A stretch of DNA of 64,000 nt from Nocardioides sp. J54 (GCF_000519005.1 NZ_JAER01000017.1:1-64000), one strand, 5' to 3'. Positions 8,716-18,373 are shown, counted from the first letter of the stretch. Program-made: numbers and translations. Notes: a model not told the origin generated them from the letters alone.

Positions 8716-10394
8716 GCGAGCCGGCCGAGGGCGTCGAGCAGCGCAAGATCCTGGCCAACACCGCGGTGATGGCGGCCGGGACCGTGGTCTCCCGGTTCAG
8801 CGGCTTCATCCGCTCCACCCTGCTGGCGGCGGCGCTGGGCGTCTCGCTGCACGCGGACCTGTTCACGGTGGCCAACACCGTGCCGAACATGCTCTACATC
8901 CTGCTCGCGGGCGGCGTGTTCAACGCCGTGCTCGTCCCGCAGCTGGTGCGGTCGATGAAGAACGACCCGGACGGCGGCGCCGCGTACGTCGACCGGATCA
9001 TCACGCTCGCGATCTGCTTCCTCGCCGCGGTCAGCGTGCTGCTCGTCGTCCTCGCGCCGTACGTCATGGAGCTCGTGATGAGCGAGAAGCTCCAGGAGCC
9101 GGAGTTCGCCGAGCAGCGGCAGTCGGCGATCGACTTCGCGCGCTTCTGCCTGCCGCAGGTCTTCTTCTACGGGATGTTCGTGCTGGTCGGCCAGGTGCTC
9201 AACGCGCGCGGCCGGTTCGGCCCGATGATGTGGGCCCCGATCGCGAACAACGTCATCTCCGTCGCGGTGCTGGTGACCTACCTCGTGGTGTTCGGCCCGG
9301 CCACGGCGGCCGAGCAGGTCGGCCCGTTCACGCCCGGCCAGGAGCTGCTGCTCGGCGTCGGGTCCACGCTCGGCATCGCCGCGCAGCTGCTGATCCTCGT
9401 GCCCTACCTGCGCTCCGCCGGCATCCGCTACCGGCCGCGCTTCGACTTCCGCGGCACCGGACTGGGCCACACCCTGCGCCTGGGCATCTGGACCGTGCTC
9501 TTCGTCGTCGTCAACCAGGTCGCGTACGTCGTCGTCGTGCGCCTGGCCTCGGGCGGCACCGCGTCCGCCGACGACGGCACCGGCATCACGATCTACTCCA
9601 GCGTCATGCTGGTCGTGATGGTCCCGCACTCGATCATCACCGTCTCCCTGGCCACCGCGATCCTGCCCCGGCTCTCGGCCGCCGCGTCGAACGACGACCA
9701 CCGCGCGCTGGCCCGGACGCTGGGCAGCACGCTGCGCACGGCGCTCGTGGTCGTCGTACCGTTCGCGGCGCTGCTGCCGTCGATCGCGCTGCCGCTGGCG
9801 CAGGTCATCTGGGGCCACGGGGCGACGTCGGAGAACTACTACCGCTTCGAGTCCTCGCTGGTGCTCTTCGGCCTCGGCGTCGTCGCGTTCACCGTGCACT
9901 ACCTCGTCCTGCGCGGCTTCTACGCCCTCGAGCAGACCCGCACGGTCTTCCTCGTGCAGTGCGTCATCGCCGCCACCAACATCACCCTCGCGATCGTGCT
10001 GGTCGCTCGCGTGGACCCGTGGGACACCTCGCCGATGCTGGTGCTCGCCTACACCGGCGCCTACGCGGTCGGCTCGGTCCTCTCCAGCGTCGTGCTCCTG
10101 CGGGTGCTGGCCCGGCGCGGCCACCGGCCCGGCGGCGTCGGCGCCTGGACCGGCTTCGTGGCCCGGCTGCTCGCGGCCGCCGGGGTCGTCTTCGGGGTCG
10201 CCGCCGTGGTGCGGATCGTCGTGCGCGACACCATCGACGAGGTCACCTCGAGCAGCAGCTGGCTGTGGGCGGTCGTCGAGCTGGGCGTCGTCTCGGCCGC
10301 GGGCGCCGCGGCGCTGCTCGGGGCCGCCCGGGTGCTGCGGATCGGCGAGGTGACGTCGGTCGTGGAGACCGTGCTGGCGCGGGTACGGCGCTAG
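8712..10394 (+). CDS. murJ: Lipid II flippase MurJ
   Basis: A 560-residue polytopic membrane protein that moves the peptidoglycan precursor lipid II across the cytoplasmic membrane. The family start is clear (NTAVMAAGTVVSRFSGFIRS), followed by about 14 hydrophobic segments and Arg/Asp residues in the early helices. In M. tuberculosis the equivalent protein (Rv3910) continues into a pseudokinase and an external domain; here the flippase ends at 10394 and the pseudokinase is a separate gene 55 bp downstream. The GTG start overlaps the preceding stop (GTGA). Confidence 0.93.
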   Translation: MSEPAEGVEQRKILANTAVMAAGTVVSRFSGFIRSTLLAAALGVSLHADLFTVANTVPNMLYILLAGGVFNAVLVPQLVRSMKNDPDGGAAYVDRIITLAICFLAAVSVLLVVLAPYVMELVMSEKLQEPEFAEQRQSAIDFARFCLPQVFFYGMFVLVGQVLNARGRFGPMMWAPIANNVISVAVLVTYLVVFGPATAAEQVGPFTPGQELLLGVGSTLGIAAQLLILVPYLRSAGIRYRPRFDFRGTGLGHTLRLGIWTVLFVVVNQVAYVVVVRLASGGTASADDGTGITIYSSVMLVVMVPHSIITVSLATAILPRLSAAASNDDHRALARTLGSTLRTALVVVVPFAALLPSIALPLAQVIWGHGATSENYYRFESSLVLFGLGVVAFTVHYLVLRGFYALEQTRTVFLVQCVIAATNITLAIVLVARVDPWDTSPMLVLAYTGAYAVGSVLSSVVLLRVLARRGHRPGGVGAWTGFVARLLAAAGVVFGVAAVVRIVVRDTIDEVTSSSSWLWAVVELGVVSAAGAAALLGAARVLRIGEVTSVVETVLARVRR

Positions 10395-10449
10395 CGGGGG
10401 ACCGCCCGCGGCCTAGGATGGCCGTGACGAGAGAGGGACTGGGCACCAG

Positions 10450-12396
10450 GTGGCGACGTCGACGCGGTCGGGGGATGTGCTCGCCGGCCGGTACCGGTTG
10501 ATCGACCTGCTGAGCGAGAGCGGCGGCGGGCGGTTCTGGCGTGCGCACGACGCGGTCCTCGAGCGCTTCGTCGCCCTCCACGTCATCGACGCCGACGACC
10601 CGCGCGCACCCGGGCTGGTCGAGGCCGCCCGCACCTCCGCCGCCGTGGTCGACCCCCGGATCCTGCGCGTGCTCGACGCCGCGGAGGAGGACGACCGCTG
10701 CTTCGTGGTCAACGAGTGGGGGACCGGCACGTCGCTCGACATCCTCGTCACCCACGCCGGACCGCTCGGGCCGCGGCGCGCCGCCTGGCTGGTCGCCGAC
10801 GTGGCCGACGCGATCGCCGGGGCGCACGCGGTCGGGGTGACCCACGGCCGGCTCAACCCGGAGAACGTGCTGATCGACCGCTACGGCTCGGTCCGGCTGA
10901 TCGGCATGTGCGTCGACGCCGCACTGCACGGCCTGCCGCCCGGCGACGTCCAGGGCGACCTCGAGGACCTCGGCGGCCTGCTCTACTGTGCGCTCACCGG
11001 CGTGTGGCCCGGGCCGTCGGGCTCGATCGTGCCCGCGGCGCCGCGCGAGAACGGCGCCTTCCTCAGTCCCCGCCAGGTCCGTGCCGGCGTGCCGAAGCCC
11101 CTCGACCTGGTCTGGCGCGAGTTCGAGTGCACCGGCGAGCACCACCACGGCCACGGCCGCCGGATGTTCGGCGTCGAGCACCCCGACGTGTCCTCCGCGC
11201 GCGGCATCGCCGACGAGCTGCTGGCGTTCGTCGGCGACCCGACGGGGATGCCGGAGTCGCTCGCCCAGGCGATCCCGCCCGTCAACGAGCTCCGCCCGGT
11301 GTGGCTGCCCTCCGTCGAGGACCCGCTGCCCCACGACTCCTCCCGCGACGACATCCCCGTCGTGCGTCCCGCGCAGGAGCGCGACGAGCCGGAGGGGGAC
11401 GAGCCGGAGGGGGAGCCGGCGGCGGGGCAGGCGGACGCGGGGGGAGAGCCGGCGAGGGAGCCGGCCAGCCCGCCGGACGTCACCGACCTGCCGACCGAGG
11501 CCGGCATGCCGGTGTTCGGCGAGGACGACGACGAGGTCCAGTGGCTGCGCACGCGCAGCACGCCGCCCCCGCCACCGCCGCCGTTCGAGGACCCGCCGGA
11601 GCGCCCCCTCTTCGCCGACGGCGTACGACGACCGCGACCCGACCTCGGACCGGGCCCGGCCGGCAACGGCTGGCCGGCGTCGGTGACCGACGACCCCGCA
11701 TCGCCGACGGGGTACTGGCCGTGGGAGGAGGACGGCTCGCCGTCGTCGGACTTCGAGGCGACGGGAGAGATCGTCCCCGGGCGCAGCTGGCTGCGGCTGG
11801 CACTCGGCGTCGCGGTCGCCCTGCTGCTGCTCGTGGGCATCGCGGTCGCGTTCAACCTCGGCCGCGGGCGCACCGTCCTCGGCGGCGACCCGGACGAGGA
11901 GCCGACGAGCTCCCCGTCGGCGTCGGCCAGCCAGGCGAGCGTGCTGCGCGACGTCACCGCGACCGACTTCGACCCGCTCGGCACCGACGGGGAGGAGAAC
12001 CCGGGATCGGTCCCCGACGTGCTCGACGGCCGCGTGTCGACGACGTGGCGCACCAGCACCTACAAGGACCAGCTCGGCCCGCCCCCGGGCCTGAAGACCG
12101 GTGTCGGCATCCTGCTCGACCTCGGGGAGCCGCGACAGGTCAGCGAGGTCGACGTCCGCCTGCTCGGCGCCACCACCGTCGAGCTCCACGCCTACGACGA
12201 GCCGCCCACGCAGGCACCGACCGGTCGCCCGCTCGCCCGGGCCGAGGGGGCCGACCAGCTCACCCTGACGCCGACCGACGGCACGTCGGCCCCGGCCCGC
12301 TACCTTGTCCTCTGGCTGACCTCGCTCCCCGAGGTCGACGGAGGCGACTTCCGGGCCGAGATCGCAGAGGTGGTGGTCCGTGGCGAGCGAGCCTGA
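10450..12396 (+). CDS. Membrane pseudokinase with external galactose-binding-like domain (MviN C-terminal part)
   Basis: A 648-residue protein with three parts: a cytoplasmic kinase-like domain (about 10-265), an acidic Pro-rich linker, one membrane helix (447-468) and an external domain (about 503-645) of the discoidin/F5-8 type (VPDVLDGRVSTTWRT, later VGILLDLGEPRQVSEVDVRL). The kinase fold lacks catalytic residues: the HRD loop reads HGRLNPENV (132-140) and there is no DFG. In mycobacteria the same module is fused to MurJ and, when phosphorylated by PknB, recruits the FHA protein FhaA. The GTG at 10450 follows a TAGGAT box (10414-10419) and a GAGAGGGA ribosome site. Confidence 0.85.
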   Translation: MATSTRSGDVLAGRYRLIDLLSESGGGRFWRAHDAVLERFVALHVIDADDPRAPGLVEAARTSAAVVDPRILRVLDAAEEDDRCFVVNEWGTGTSLDILVTHAGPLGPRRAAWLVADVADAIAGAHAVGVTHGRLNPENVLIDRYGSVRLIGMCVDAALHGLPPGDVQGDLEDLGGLLYCALTGVWPGPSGSIVPAAPRENGAFLSPRQVRAGVPKPLDLVWREFECTGEHHHGHGRRMFGVEHPDVSSARGIADELLAFVGDPTGMPESLAQAIPPVNELRPVWLPSVEDPLPHDSSRDDIPVVRPAQERDEPEGDEPEGEPAAGQADAGGEPAREPASPPDVTDLPTEAGMPVFGEDDDEVQWLRTRSTPPPPPPPFEDPPERPLFADGVRRPRPDLGPGPAGNGWPASVTDDPASPTGYWPWEEDGSPSSDFEATGEIVPGRSWLRLALGVAVALLLLVGIAVAFNLGRGRTVLGGDPDEEPTSSPSASASQASVLRDVTATDFDPLGTDGEENPGSVPDVLDGRVSTTWRTSTYKDQLGPPPGLKTGVGILLDLGEPRQVSEVDVRLLGATTVELHAYDEPPTQAPTGRPLARAEGADQLTLTPTDGTSAPARYLVLWLTSLPEVDGGDFRAEIAEVVVRGERA

Positions 12397-13120
12397 CGAG
12401 CGGACCGACGTCGACCTCCTGGCCGCCCACGTCGCCGGGGACGCCGCCGCCTTCGGCACCCTCTTCGCCCGCCACCGCGACCGGTTGTGGGCGGTGGCGC
12501 TGCGCACCTGCGGCGACCCCGAGACCGCGGCCGACGGCCTGCAGGACGGGCTCGTCGCCGCCTTCCGGCGGGCCGGCTCCTTCCGCGGTGACGCAGCCGT
12601 CACCACCTGGCTGCACCGGGTCGTCGTCAACGCCTGCCTGGACCGGCTGCGCGCGCAGAAGGTGCGTCGCGCCGAGCCGCTGCCCGAGGACGTCGACGGC
12701 CCGCGGCCGCTGCGCCCGGTCGCCGGCGACCCCGTCGGCCCCGGCGTCCCGACCGACCCGGCGGACCACTCGCTGGCCAGCGAGCGGCGTCGCGTCGTGC
12801 TGTCCGCGCTCGGCGAGCTGAGCCCGGAGCAGCGGGCGGCCGTCGTGCTGGTGGACATGGAGGGCTACTCCGTCGCGGAGGCCGCCCAGGTCCTCGACTG
12901 TGCCGAGGGCACGGTCAAGAGCCGCTGCTCCCGTGCGCGGGCGCGCCTGGCCGTGCTGCTCGCGGACGTGCTGGACGACGCGGCACCCAAGGCACCCGAG
13001 GACGCCCCCGGCACCGTCGACGGGAACCCGGCGGCCGGGCCGGACGTCGGATCCCTGACCCGCCGCGGTCCACCGGCCGCCGGGGCCGGCCTCGCGCCGC
13101 AGGCCCCGACCGTCGACTGA
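12380..13120 (+). CDS. sigM: ECF RNA polymerase sigma factor SigM
   Basis: A 246-residue extracytoplasmic-function sigma factor. Region 2 is visible (DGLQDGLVAAFRRAGSFRGD then TWLHRVVVNACLDRLR), and region 4 carries the helix-turn-helix GYSVAEAAQVLDCAEGTVKS. A Pro/Gly-rich tail of about 50 residues follows. Position after murJ and before a single-pass membrane gene matches sigM (Rv3911). The GTG start overlaps the pseudokinase gene by 17 bases. It probably responds to envelope or redox stress together with the downstream membrane protein (inference from the family). Confidence 0.88.
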   Translation: MASEPDERTDVDLLAAHVAGDAAAFGTLFARHRDRLWAVALRTCGDPETAADGLQDGLVAAFRRAGSFRGDAAVTTWLHRVVVNACLDRLRAQKVRRAEPLPEDVDGPRPLRPVAGDPVGPGVPTDPADHSLASERRRVVLSALGELSPEQRAAVVLVDMEGYSVAEAAQVLDCAEGTVKSRCSRARARLAVLLADVLDDAAPKAPEDAPGTVDGNPAAGPDVGSLTRRGPPAAGAGLAPQAPTVD

Positions 13121-13177
13121 CCAGCCGCTCCCTTCCCGGGTGCGGCACCGCACCAGCCAGGGACAGCAGGACACACC

Positions 13178-13999
13178 GTGACCGACCCGAACGAGCCCAC
13201 CGAGCCCACCGAGGACCTCGACCCGGCCCGCGAGGCCGCCGTCCGTCGTACCCTCGCGGCGGCAGGCGGCCCCGAGGCGATGCCCGCCGAGGTCGCCGCC
13301 CGGCTCGACGGGGTGATCGCCGGCCTCGCCGAGGAGCGCTCGGCCTCCGGCACGCCGTCGGTGTCGCACCCCGAGCACGCCGGCATCGTGGTCCCCCTCG
13401 ACGACGCCGCCCGGCGCCGCCGGGTGCGGGTGCGCGCCCTGCTCGGCGCCGCCGCGGCCGTTGTCGCGGTCGCCGTGGGCGCCGGGGTGGTCAACGGCGG
13501 CGGCGGGGGCGTCGGTGACGCGACCAGTGCCGCGTCCGACGAGGCTCCCGCCCGCGAGGCCGCAGGCGGCTCCGGTGGCGGCTCTGCCAGCGAGGCGCCG
13601 GCCAACGGGATGCTCAGGAGCGACGAGGCGGACGCGTCGGCCGACGAGGAGGCCGCCCCGACCGAGGTCGCGCCGCGCGGGGCCCTCCAGCGGGTCGTCA
13701 CCGACGAGCCGCTGCGCCAGGTCCGGCCCGACCGGCTCCGGGAGGACCTCGTCGCGATCCAGCACCTGGCCCTGCCGACCCGGGCGACCGCCGACTACAG
13801 CAACGCGGTGCTCACCGCGCCCGCCGACTTCATGTGCGAGCCCGCGGACTTCGGGGCCGGCTACCTCGTCGGCGTGACGTACGACGGCGGGTCGGCCGTC
13901 GTCGCGTTCCGGGAGCCGATGGGCTCCAACCAGGTCGCCGAGGTGCTCGCGTGCGGCACCGGTGACGTGCTGCACTCGACGATCCTGCCCGCCAGCTGA
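13178..13999 (+). CDS. Probable membrane anti-sigma factor of SigM
   Basis: A 273-residue protein with a cytoplasmic N-terminal half (residues 1-88, acidic, with [16 protein letters not shown]), one membrane helix (about 89-108) and an external domain with two cysteines near the C-terminus. It lies where Rv3912, the SigM regulator, lies in mycobacteria. I see no HxxxCxxC zinc-binding motif, so if it is an anti-sigma factor it is of the non-zinc kind. The GTG at 13178 follows an AGGGACAGCAGGA stretch. Function rests mainly on position. Confidence 0.65.
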   Translation: MTDPNEPTEPTEDLDPAREAAVRRTLAAAGGPEAMPAEVAARLDGVIAGLAEERSASGTPSVSHPEHAGIVVPLDDAARRRRVRVRALLGAAAAVVAVAVGAGVVNGGGGGVGDATSAASDEAPAREAAGGSGGGSASEAPANGMLRSDEADASADEEAAPTEVAPRGALQRVVTDEPLRQVRPDRLREDLVAIQHLALPTRATADYSNAVLTAPADFMCEPADFGAGYLVGVTYDGGSAVVAFREPMGSNQVAEVLACGTGDVLHSTILPAS

Positions 14000-14076
14000 G
14001 GCGAGGTGGGCCCGGGGAATGCCGGCGCCTACGATCGGGTTGCAGCACTGTCCCGTTCCACCGCTTTGGGAGTCCC

Positions 14077-15066
14077 ATGTCCGAGTCCGCCGCGGCCGCC
14101 ACCGAGCCGCGCAACGTCATCATCATCGGCTCCGGCCCCTCCGGCTACACCGCCGCGATCTACGCCGCGCGGGCGCAGCTGAACCCGCTCGTCTTCGAGG
14201 GCTCGGTCACCGCGGGCGGTGCGTTGATGAACACCACCGAGGTCGAGAACTTCCCCGGCTTCCGCAACGGCATCCAGGGCCCCGAGCTCATGGACGAGAT
14301 GCGGGCCCAGGCCGAGCGCTTCGGTGCCGAGCTCGTCGCCGACGACGTGGTCGAGGTCGACCTCACCGGTGACGTCAAGGTCGTCAAGACCGCCACCGAC
14401 ACCTACACCGCGCGGGCCGTGATCCTCTCCACCGGATCGGGCTACCGCAAGCTCGACCTGCCCAACGAGGAGCGCCTGTCCGGCCGCGGCGTGTCCTACT
14501 GCGCCACCTGCGACGGCTTCTTCTTCCGCGAGCAGCACATCGCGGTCGTCGGGGGCGGCGACTCCGCCGTCGAGGAGGCCACCTTCCTCACCCGCTTCGG
14601 CTCGAAGGTCTCGCTCATCGTGCGCCGCGACGAGATGCGCGCCTCGAAGATCATGCAGGAGCGCGCCTTCGCCGACCCAAAGCTGGAGATCATCTGGAAC
14701 TCCGTCGTGGAGTCGATCAACGGCGAGGAGTCCCTGGAGTCGCTGACCCTCAAGGACACCGTCACCGGCGAGACGAGTGAGCTGCCCGCCACCGGCCTGT
14801 TCATCGCGATCGGCCACGAGCCGCGCTCCGAGCTGCTGGTCGGCCAGGTCGACCTCGACGACAACGGCTACGTGCTGGTCCAGCCCGGCTCGACCGCCAC
14901 CAACGTGCCCGGTGTCTTCGCGGCCGGCGACCTCGTCGACCACGTCTACCGCCAGGCCATCACCGCCGCGGGCACCGGCTGCTCGGCCGCCCTCGACGCC
15001 GAGCGCTACCTCGCCGCGCTCGACCACGCCGCCGCGACCGCCGGGAATGTCCCGGCCGGCGCGTAG
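14077..15066 (+). CDS. trxB: Thioredoxin-disulfide reductase
   Basis: NADPH-dependent FAD enzyme of 329 residues that reduces thioredoxin. FAD-binding motif [18 protein letters not shown] at the start, redox-active CATC in the sequence [16 protein letters not shown]-binding [12 protein letters not shown], and the C-terminal FAD motif [16 protein letters not shown]. Length and order are those of the bacterial low-molecular-weight class. A GGGAG site precedes the ATG, and a TACGAT box lies at 14030-14035. trxA follows after 46 bp and is the natural partner. Confidence 0.97.
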   Translation: MSESAAAATEPRNVIIIGSGPSGYTAAIYAARAQLNPLVFEGSVTAGGALMNTTEVENFPGFRNGIQGPELMDEMRAQAERFGAELVADDVVEVDLTGDVKVVKTATDTYTARAVILSTGSGYRKLDLPNEERLSGRGVSYCATCDGFFFREQHIAVVGGGDSAVEEATFLTRFGSKVSLIVRRDEMRASKIMQERAFADPKLEIIWNSVVESINGEESLESLTLKDTVTGETSELPATGLFIAIGHEPRSELLVGQVDLDDNGYVLVQPGSTATNVPGVFAAGDLVDHVYRQAITAAGTGCSAALDAERYLAALDHAAATAGNVPAGA

Positions 15067-15112
15067 GTTCCATCACCAGACGTTTCGTTCAACCATCTGA
15101 AGGGGTGCCCCC

Positions 15113-15442
15113 GTGGCCGACAACATCTCCGCCGTGACCGACGCCGAGTTCGACGCGCAGGTCCTCAAGTCCGACAAGCCCGTCCTGGTCGACTTCTGGG
15201 CCGAGTGGTGCGGCCCGTGCCGCCAGGTCGCCCCGATCCTCGACGAGATCGCCTCCGAGCACGGTGACAAGGTCACCTTCCTCAAGATGAACGTCGACGA
15301 GAACCCGGTCACCCCGGCGTCGTACCGCGTCACGGGCATCCCGACGATCAACGTCTACCAGGGCGGCGAGGTCGTGAAGACCATCGTCGGCGCGCGCCCG
15401 AAGGCCGCGATCCTCAACGAGCTCTCCGAGTTCATCGCCTGA
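15113..15442 (+). CDS. trxA: Thioredoxin
   Basis: A 109-residue thioredoxin with the active site WAEWCGPCRQVAP and the cis-proline segment TGIPTINVY. It reduces protein disulfides in the cytoplasm using electrons from TrxB. The GTG at 15113 follows GAAGGGG. The 3' end overlaps the convergent GNAT gene by 11 bases. Mycobacteria have cwlM directly downstream; it is absent here. Confidence 0.97.
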   Translation: MADNISAVTDAEFDAQVLKSDKPVLVDFWAEWCGPCRQVAPILDEIASEHGDKVTFLKMNVDENPVTPASYRVTGIPTINVYQGGEVVKTIVGARPKAAILNELSEFIA

Positions 15443-16136
15443 CCAGCGACGTCCTCCGCGAAGCCCCCGGCCCCCAGGGTCGGGGGCTTCGTGCTTCCCG
15501 TGGCACCGGCGCAGGCGAGGGCCGCGGGCGTCGTACGGCGCCAACGATGCGCTCCCACGCCGCCTCGACCTCGTCGCGCCAGGTGGCCAGCGAGCGCATC
15601 TCCATCCGCATCCGCGGCGTGCGCGGATGGGGGCGGTGGGTCTTGAAGCCGACCCGGGCGAGGAATTCCGCCGGGACGACGCACTCCTCGTGGCCGCCGA
15701 CCGGTGCCCGGCCGGTGCGGGCGAACGCCTCGACGGCACGGACGCCGTCGCGGCGGGCGACGAGGTCGCGGGCCATCCCCTGCACGAGCAGCCGGCCGAG
15801 CCCGCCGCCGGCGTGGTCGGGGCGGATCCAGGCGGTCGTCAGCAAGATGGCGTCGGGGGACACCGGCGCCGTGGGGAACGCTCCCGCGCCGGGCACGAAC
15901 GCGGCGGGGGCGTAGACGACATACCCGACCGGCTCGCCGTCCACCACCGCCACCCGGCCGCACGAGCCCCACTCCCGGAGCACCTCGGAGACCCAGGCCT
16001 CCTTCTCCCGCGCTCGTTCCTGCGGGTCGAGGCCGTCACGGTGGACCGGCTCCCGCTCCCAGAACAGGCAGGTGCGGCACGGCGCGTCGAGGGCGTCGAG
16101 CAGGTCGAGGGTCAGCGGAACCGTCGTCCGGGCCAC
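15432..16136 (-). CDS. GNAT family N-acetyltransferase
   Basis: A 234-residue protein of the Gcn5-related acetyltransferase fold. The acetyl-CoA motif region is recognisable (ILLTTAWIRPDHAGGGLGRLLVQGMARDL) and is preceded by an edge strand GEPVGYVVYAP; the N-terminal segment has a CRTCLFWE motif. A GNAT-like gene in this position next to the par region is common in actinobacteria (Rv3916c type). The substrate is unknown. The last roughly 35 residues, rich in Arg, Pro and Ser, are encoded across the trxA terminator and may be less constrained. Confidence 0.75.
   Translation of the reverse strand: MARTTVPLTLDLLDALDAPCRTCLFWEREPVHRDGLDPQERAREKEAWVSEVLREWGSCGRVAVVDGEPVGYVVYAPAAFVPGAGAFPTAPVSPDAILLTTAWIRPDHAGGGLGRLLVQGMARDLVARRDGVRAVEAFARTGRAPVGGHEECVVPAEFLARVGFKTHRPHPRTPRMRMEMRSLATWRDEVEAAWERIVGAVRRPRPSPAPVPREARSPRPWGPGASRRTSLVRR
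15460..15490. terminator. Hairpin terminator shared by trxA and the GNAT gene
   Basis: GAAGCCCCCG (15460-15469) pairs perfectly with CGGGGGCTTC (15481-15490). It lies after trxA and inside the last codons of the convergent GNAT reading frame. There is no clear T tract. Confidence 0.5.
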
Positions 16137-16188
16137 GTCCCGATGATAGGACCGTCAGGCCCGGTGCCGCCGCTGCCGGGAGGAGATA

Positions 16189-16228
16189 TGTCGACATGTC
16201 GCCTCGTCGACAAGGCGACAGGTCGACA
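16189..16228. repeat. 40-bp palindromic repeat built of TGTCGACA-like octamers
   Basis: Five consecutive 8-bp units read TGTCGACA, TGTCGCCT, CGTCGACA, AGGCGACA, GGTCGACA. With two base changes the whole would be a perfect 40-bp palindrome centred on TGTCGACA. It sits in the gap between the acyltransferase stop and the GNAT start. A related block lies at 18422-18443 and a weaker one inside dnaA (25163-25202). Confidence 0.6.
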
Positions 16229-16240
16229 GCCAACGGCGTG

Positions 16241-17014
16241 CTACTTCCCGTGCTGCCGCTTGGCCGCGCGCTTCGCGGCCCGGGCGCGGAGCTCGGCCTT
16301 GTCGAGTTCGTCGGCCTCCTCCGGCGTGGGGGCGGAGCCACCGAAGCGGGCGGGGATCCACCACGAGCCCGGCTTCTTCTCGTCCTCGGGGTACTCCGCG
16401 ATCGCCTCGTCGAGCATCTGCTGCATCGCGGCCCGCAGCTCGGCGGTCTCCGCGGCGACGTCCTCGCCGGTGGGGTACATCGGCTCCCCGACCTTCACCA
16501 GGATCGTCTTGGGCGAGCGGGAGAAGTCCTTCTCGTGGTCCTTGGTCATCAGCCGGTGGGCGCCCCACACGATGACCGGGATGAGCGGCACGCCGGCGTC
16601 GGCCGCGATCCGGGCGGCACCGGACTTGAGCTCCTTGATCTCGAAGGAGCGGGAGATGGTGGCCTCGGGGTAGATCCCGACGACCTCGCCGGCCTTGAGG
16701 TAGGCCAGCGCGTCCTTCATCGACTGCACGCCCGAGGAGCGGTCGACGCGGATGTGGTGGAAGGAGCGAAGCAGGTGCCCGACGCCGGGCTTGTCCATCA
16801 TCTCCTTCTTGATCATGAACCGGACCAGGCGCTTCTGCGGCTCGGCGCCCGCACCGGCGTAGATGAAGTCGATGTAGCCGGTGTGGTTGATCGCGAGCAG
16901 GGCGCCGCCCTTGCGGGGGATCGACTCCGAGCCGGTCACCACCACGCGCTGGCGCATGGCCTTGAAGAGGACCTTGGCGGCGACGATGACGGGCGGGTAG
17001 GTGATGTCGAGCAC
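16241..17014 (-). CDS. 1-acyl-sn-glycerol-3-phosphate acyltransferase family protein
   Basis: A 257-residue PlsC-type acyltransferase for membrane phospholipid or glycolipid synthesis. The catalytic HX4D motif is in AINHTGYIDF, and the substrate-binding block is YPEATISRS, the variant of EGTRS seen in many actinobacterial members. An Arg/Lys-rich C-terminal tail (AELRARAAKRAAKRQ) follows. The GTG at 17014 begins a short hydrophobic N-terminus (ITYPPVIVAAKVLFKAM). It lies 62 bp downstream of the aminotransferase gene on the same strand; the acyl acceptor is not known. Confidence 0.87.
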   Translation of the reverse strand: MLDITYPPVIVAAKVLFKAMRQRVVVTGSESIPRKGGALLAINHTGYIDFIYAGAGAEPQKRLVRFMIKKEMMDKPGVGHLLRSFHHIRVDRSSGVQSMKDALAYLKAGEVVGIYPEATISRSFEIKELKSGAARIAADAGVPLIPVIVWGAHRLMTKDHEKDFSRSPKTILVKVGEPMYPTGEDVAAETAELRAAMQQMLDEAIAEYPEDEKKPGSWWIPARFGGSAPTPEEADELDKAELRARAAKRAAKRQHGK

Positions 17015-17076
17015 CGGAGAAGTCTCGCAGCCCGGCCCGTGCCCGCGCGACCTGGTCCGGATCCGCGGGCGCCCGC

Positions 17077-18300
17077 TCAGCGCCGGGTGGCGAGGAAGTC
17101 CGCGATCCGCCCGATGGCCTCCTCGAGCATGTCCACGTCCGGCAGCGTCACGAGCCGGAAGTGGTCGGGGGCGAACCAGTTGAAGCCGGTGCCGTGGGTG
17201 ACGAGGATCTTCTTCGCCCGCAGCAGCTCGATCACGAACTGCTCGTCGTCGTCGATCGCGTAGACCTCGGGGTCCAGGCGCGGGAAGCAGTAGAGCGCGC
17301 CCTTCGGGCGTACCGAGCTGACCCCGGGGATCTCGTTGAGGAGCCGGTCGGCGAGCATCGCCTGCTCGTAGAAGCGACCACCGGGGACGATGAGCTCGTT
17401 GATCGACTGGTAGCCGCCGAGGGCGGTCTGGATCGCGTGCTGGGCGGGCACGTTGGCGCACATCCGCATGTTGGAGAGCAGGGTGAGGCCCTCGAGGAAG
17501 TCCTCGGCGAGCTCCTTGGGCCCGGAGACCATCACCCAGCCGGCGCGGTAGCCGCAGACCCGGTAGGCCTTGGACAGGCCGCTGAAGGTGAGGCACAGGA
17601 CGTCGTTGCCTGCAGCGGCCGCCGCGTGGTGGTGCACCGCGTCGTCGAAGAGGATCTTCTCGTAGATCTCGTCGGAGAAGACGACCAGGTTGTGGCGCCG
17701 GGCGATGTCGACGAGCTTCTCGACCATCTCCTTGCTGTAGACGGCACCGGTCGGGTTGTTCGGGTTGATGATCACCAGGCCGTGGGTGTTCTCGGTGATC
17801 TTGGACTCGATGTCGTCGAGGTCGGGCATCCAGCCGTTCTCCTCGTCGCACCGGTAGTGCACCGGGGTCCCGCCGGACAGCGACACGGCGCCGGTCCACA
17901 GCGGGTAGTCCGGCGCGGGCACGAGCATCTCGTTGCCGTCGTCGAGGAACGCCTGGAGCACCATCGATATCATCTCGGACACACCGTTGCCGATGAAGAC
18001 GTCCTCGACGGCCGTCTCCTTGAGGCCGCGCGACTGGTAGTACTGCGCCACGGCCGTGCGCGCCGAGTAGATGCCACGGGAGTCGCTGTAGCCCTGGGCA
18101 TCGGGGAGGTTGTGCACCATGTCGGCGACGATCGCCTCCGGCGCCTCGAAGCCGAAGGGAGCCGGGTTCCCGATGTTCAGCTTGAGGATCTTGTGGCCCT
18201 CGGCCTCGAGGCGCTGGGCCTCGACGAGGATGGGGCCCCGGACGTCGTAGCGGACGTTGGAGAGCTTCTTGCTCTGGCGGATCTGGCGCACGGACGCCAT
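17077..18300 (-). CDS. Pyridoxal phosphate-dependent aminotransferase (alanine/aspartate type)
   Basis: A 407-residue class I aminotransferase. The PLP lysine is in TFSGLSKAYRVCGYRAGW, the ring-binding Asp and Tyr in VFSDEIYEKI, and NPNNPTGAVYS is the typical substrate loop. Close to the AlaA/AspC-like group (Rv0337c type), which makes alanine from pyruvate and glutamate; substrate assignment is by family only. The ATG at 18300 begins MASVRQIRQSKKLSNVRYD, a normal family start. It is transcribed away from parB, with the parS-like site at 18374 just upstream. Confidence 0.9.
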   Translation of the reverse strand: MASVRQIRQSKKLSNVRYDVRGPILVEAQRLEAEGHKILKLNIGNPAPFGFEAPEAIVADMVHNLPDAQGYSDSRGIYSARTAVAQYYQSRGLKETAVEDVFIGNGVSEMISMVLQAFLDDGNEMLVPAPDYPLWTGAVSLSGGTPVHYRCDEENGWMPDLDDIESKITENTHGLVIINPNNPTGAVYSKEMVEKLVDIARRHNLVVFSDEIYEKILFDDAVHHHAAAAAGNDVLCLTFSGLSKAYRVCGYRAGWVMVSGPKELAEDFLEGLTLLSNMRMCANVPAQHAIQTALGGYQSINELIVPGGRFYEQAMLADRLLNEIPGVSSVRPKGALYCFPRLDPEVYAIDDDEQFVIELLRAKKILVTHGTGFNWFAPDHFRLVTLPDVDMLEEAIGRIADFLATRR

Positions 18301-18373
18301 TCTCGCAGGCCGCCGCCACCCGTTTTTCCGCGGTGCAGCACCACCCGGCGCCCGCGCCTCCCCGCTCACACCA

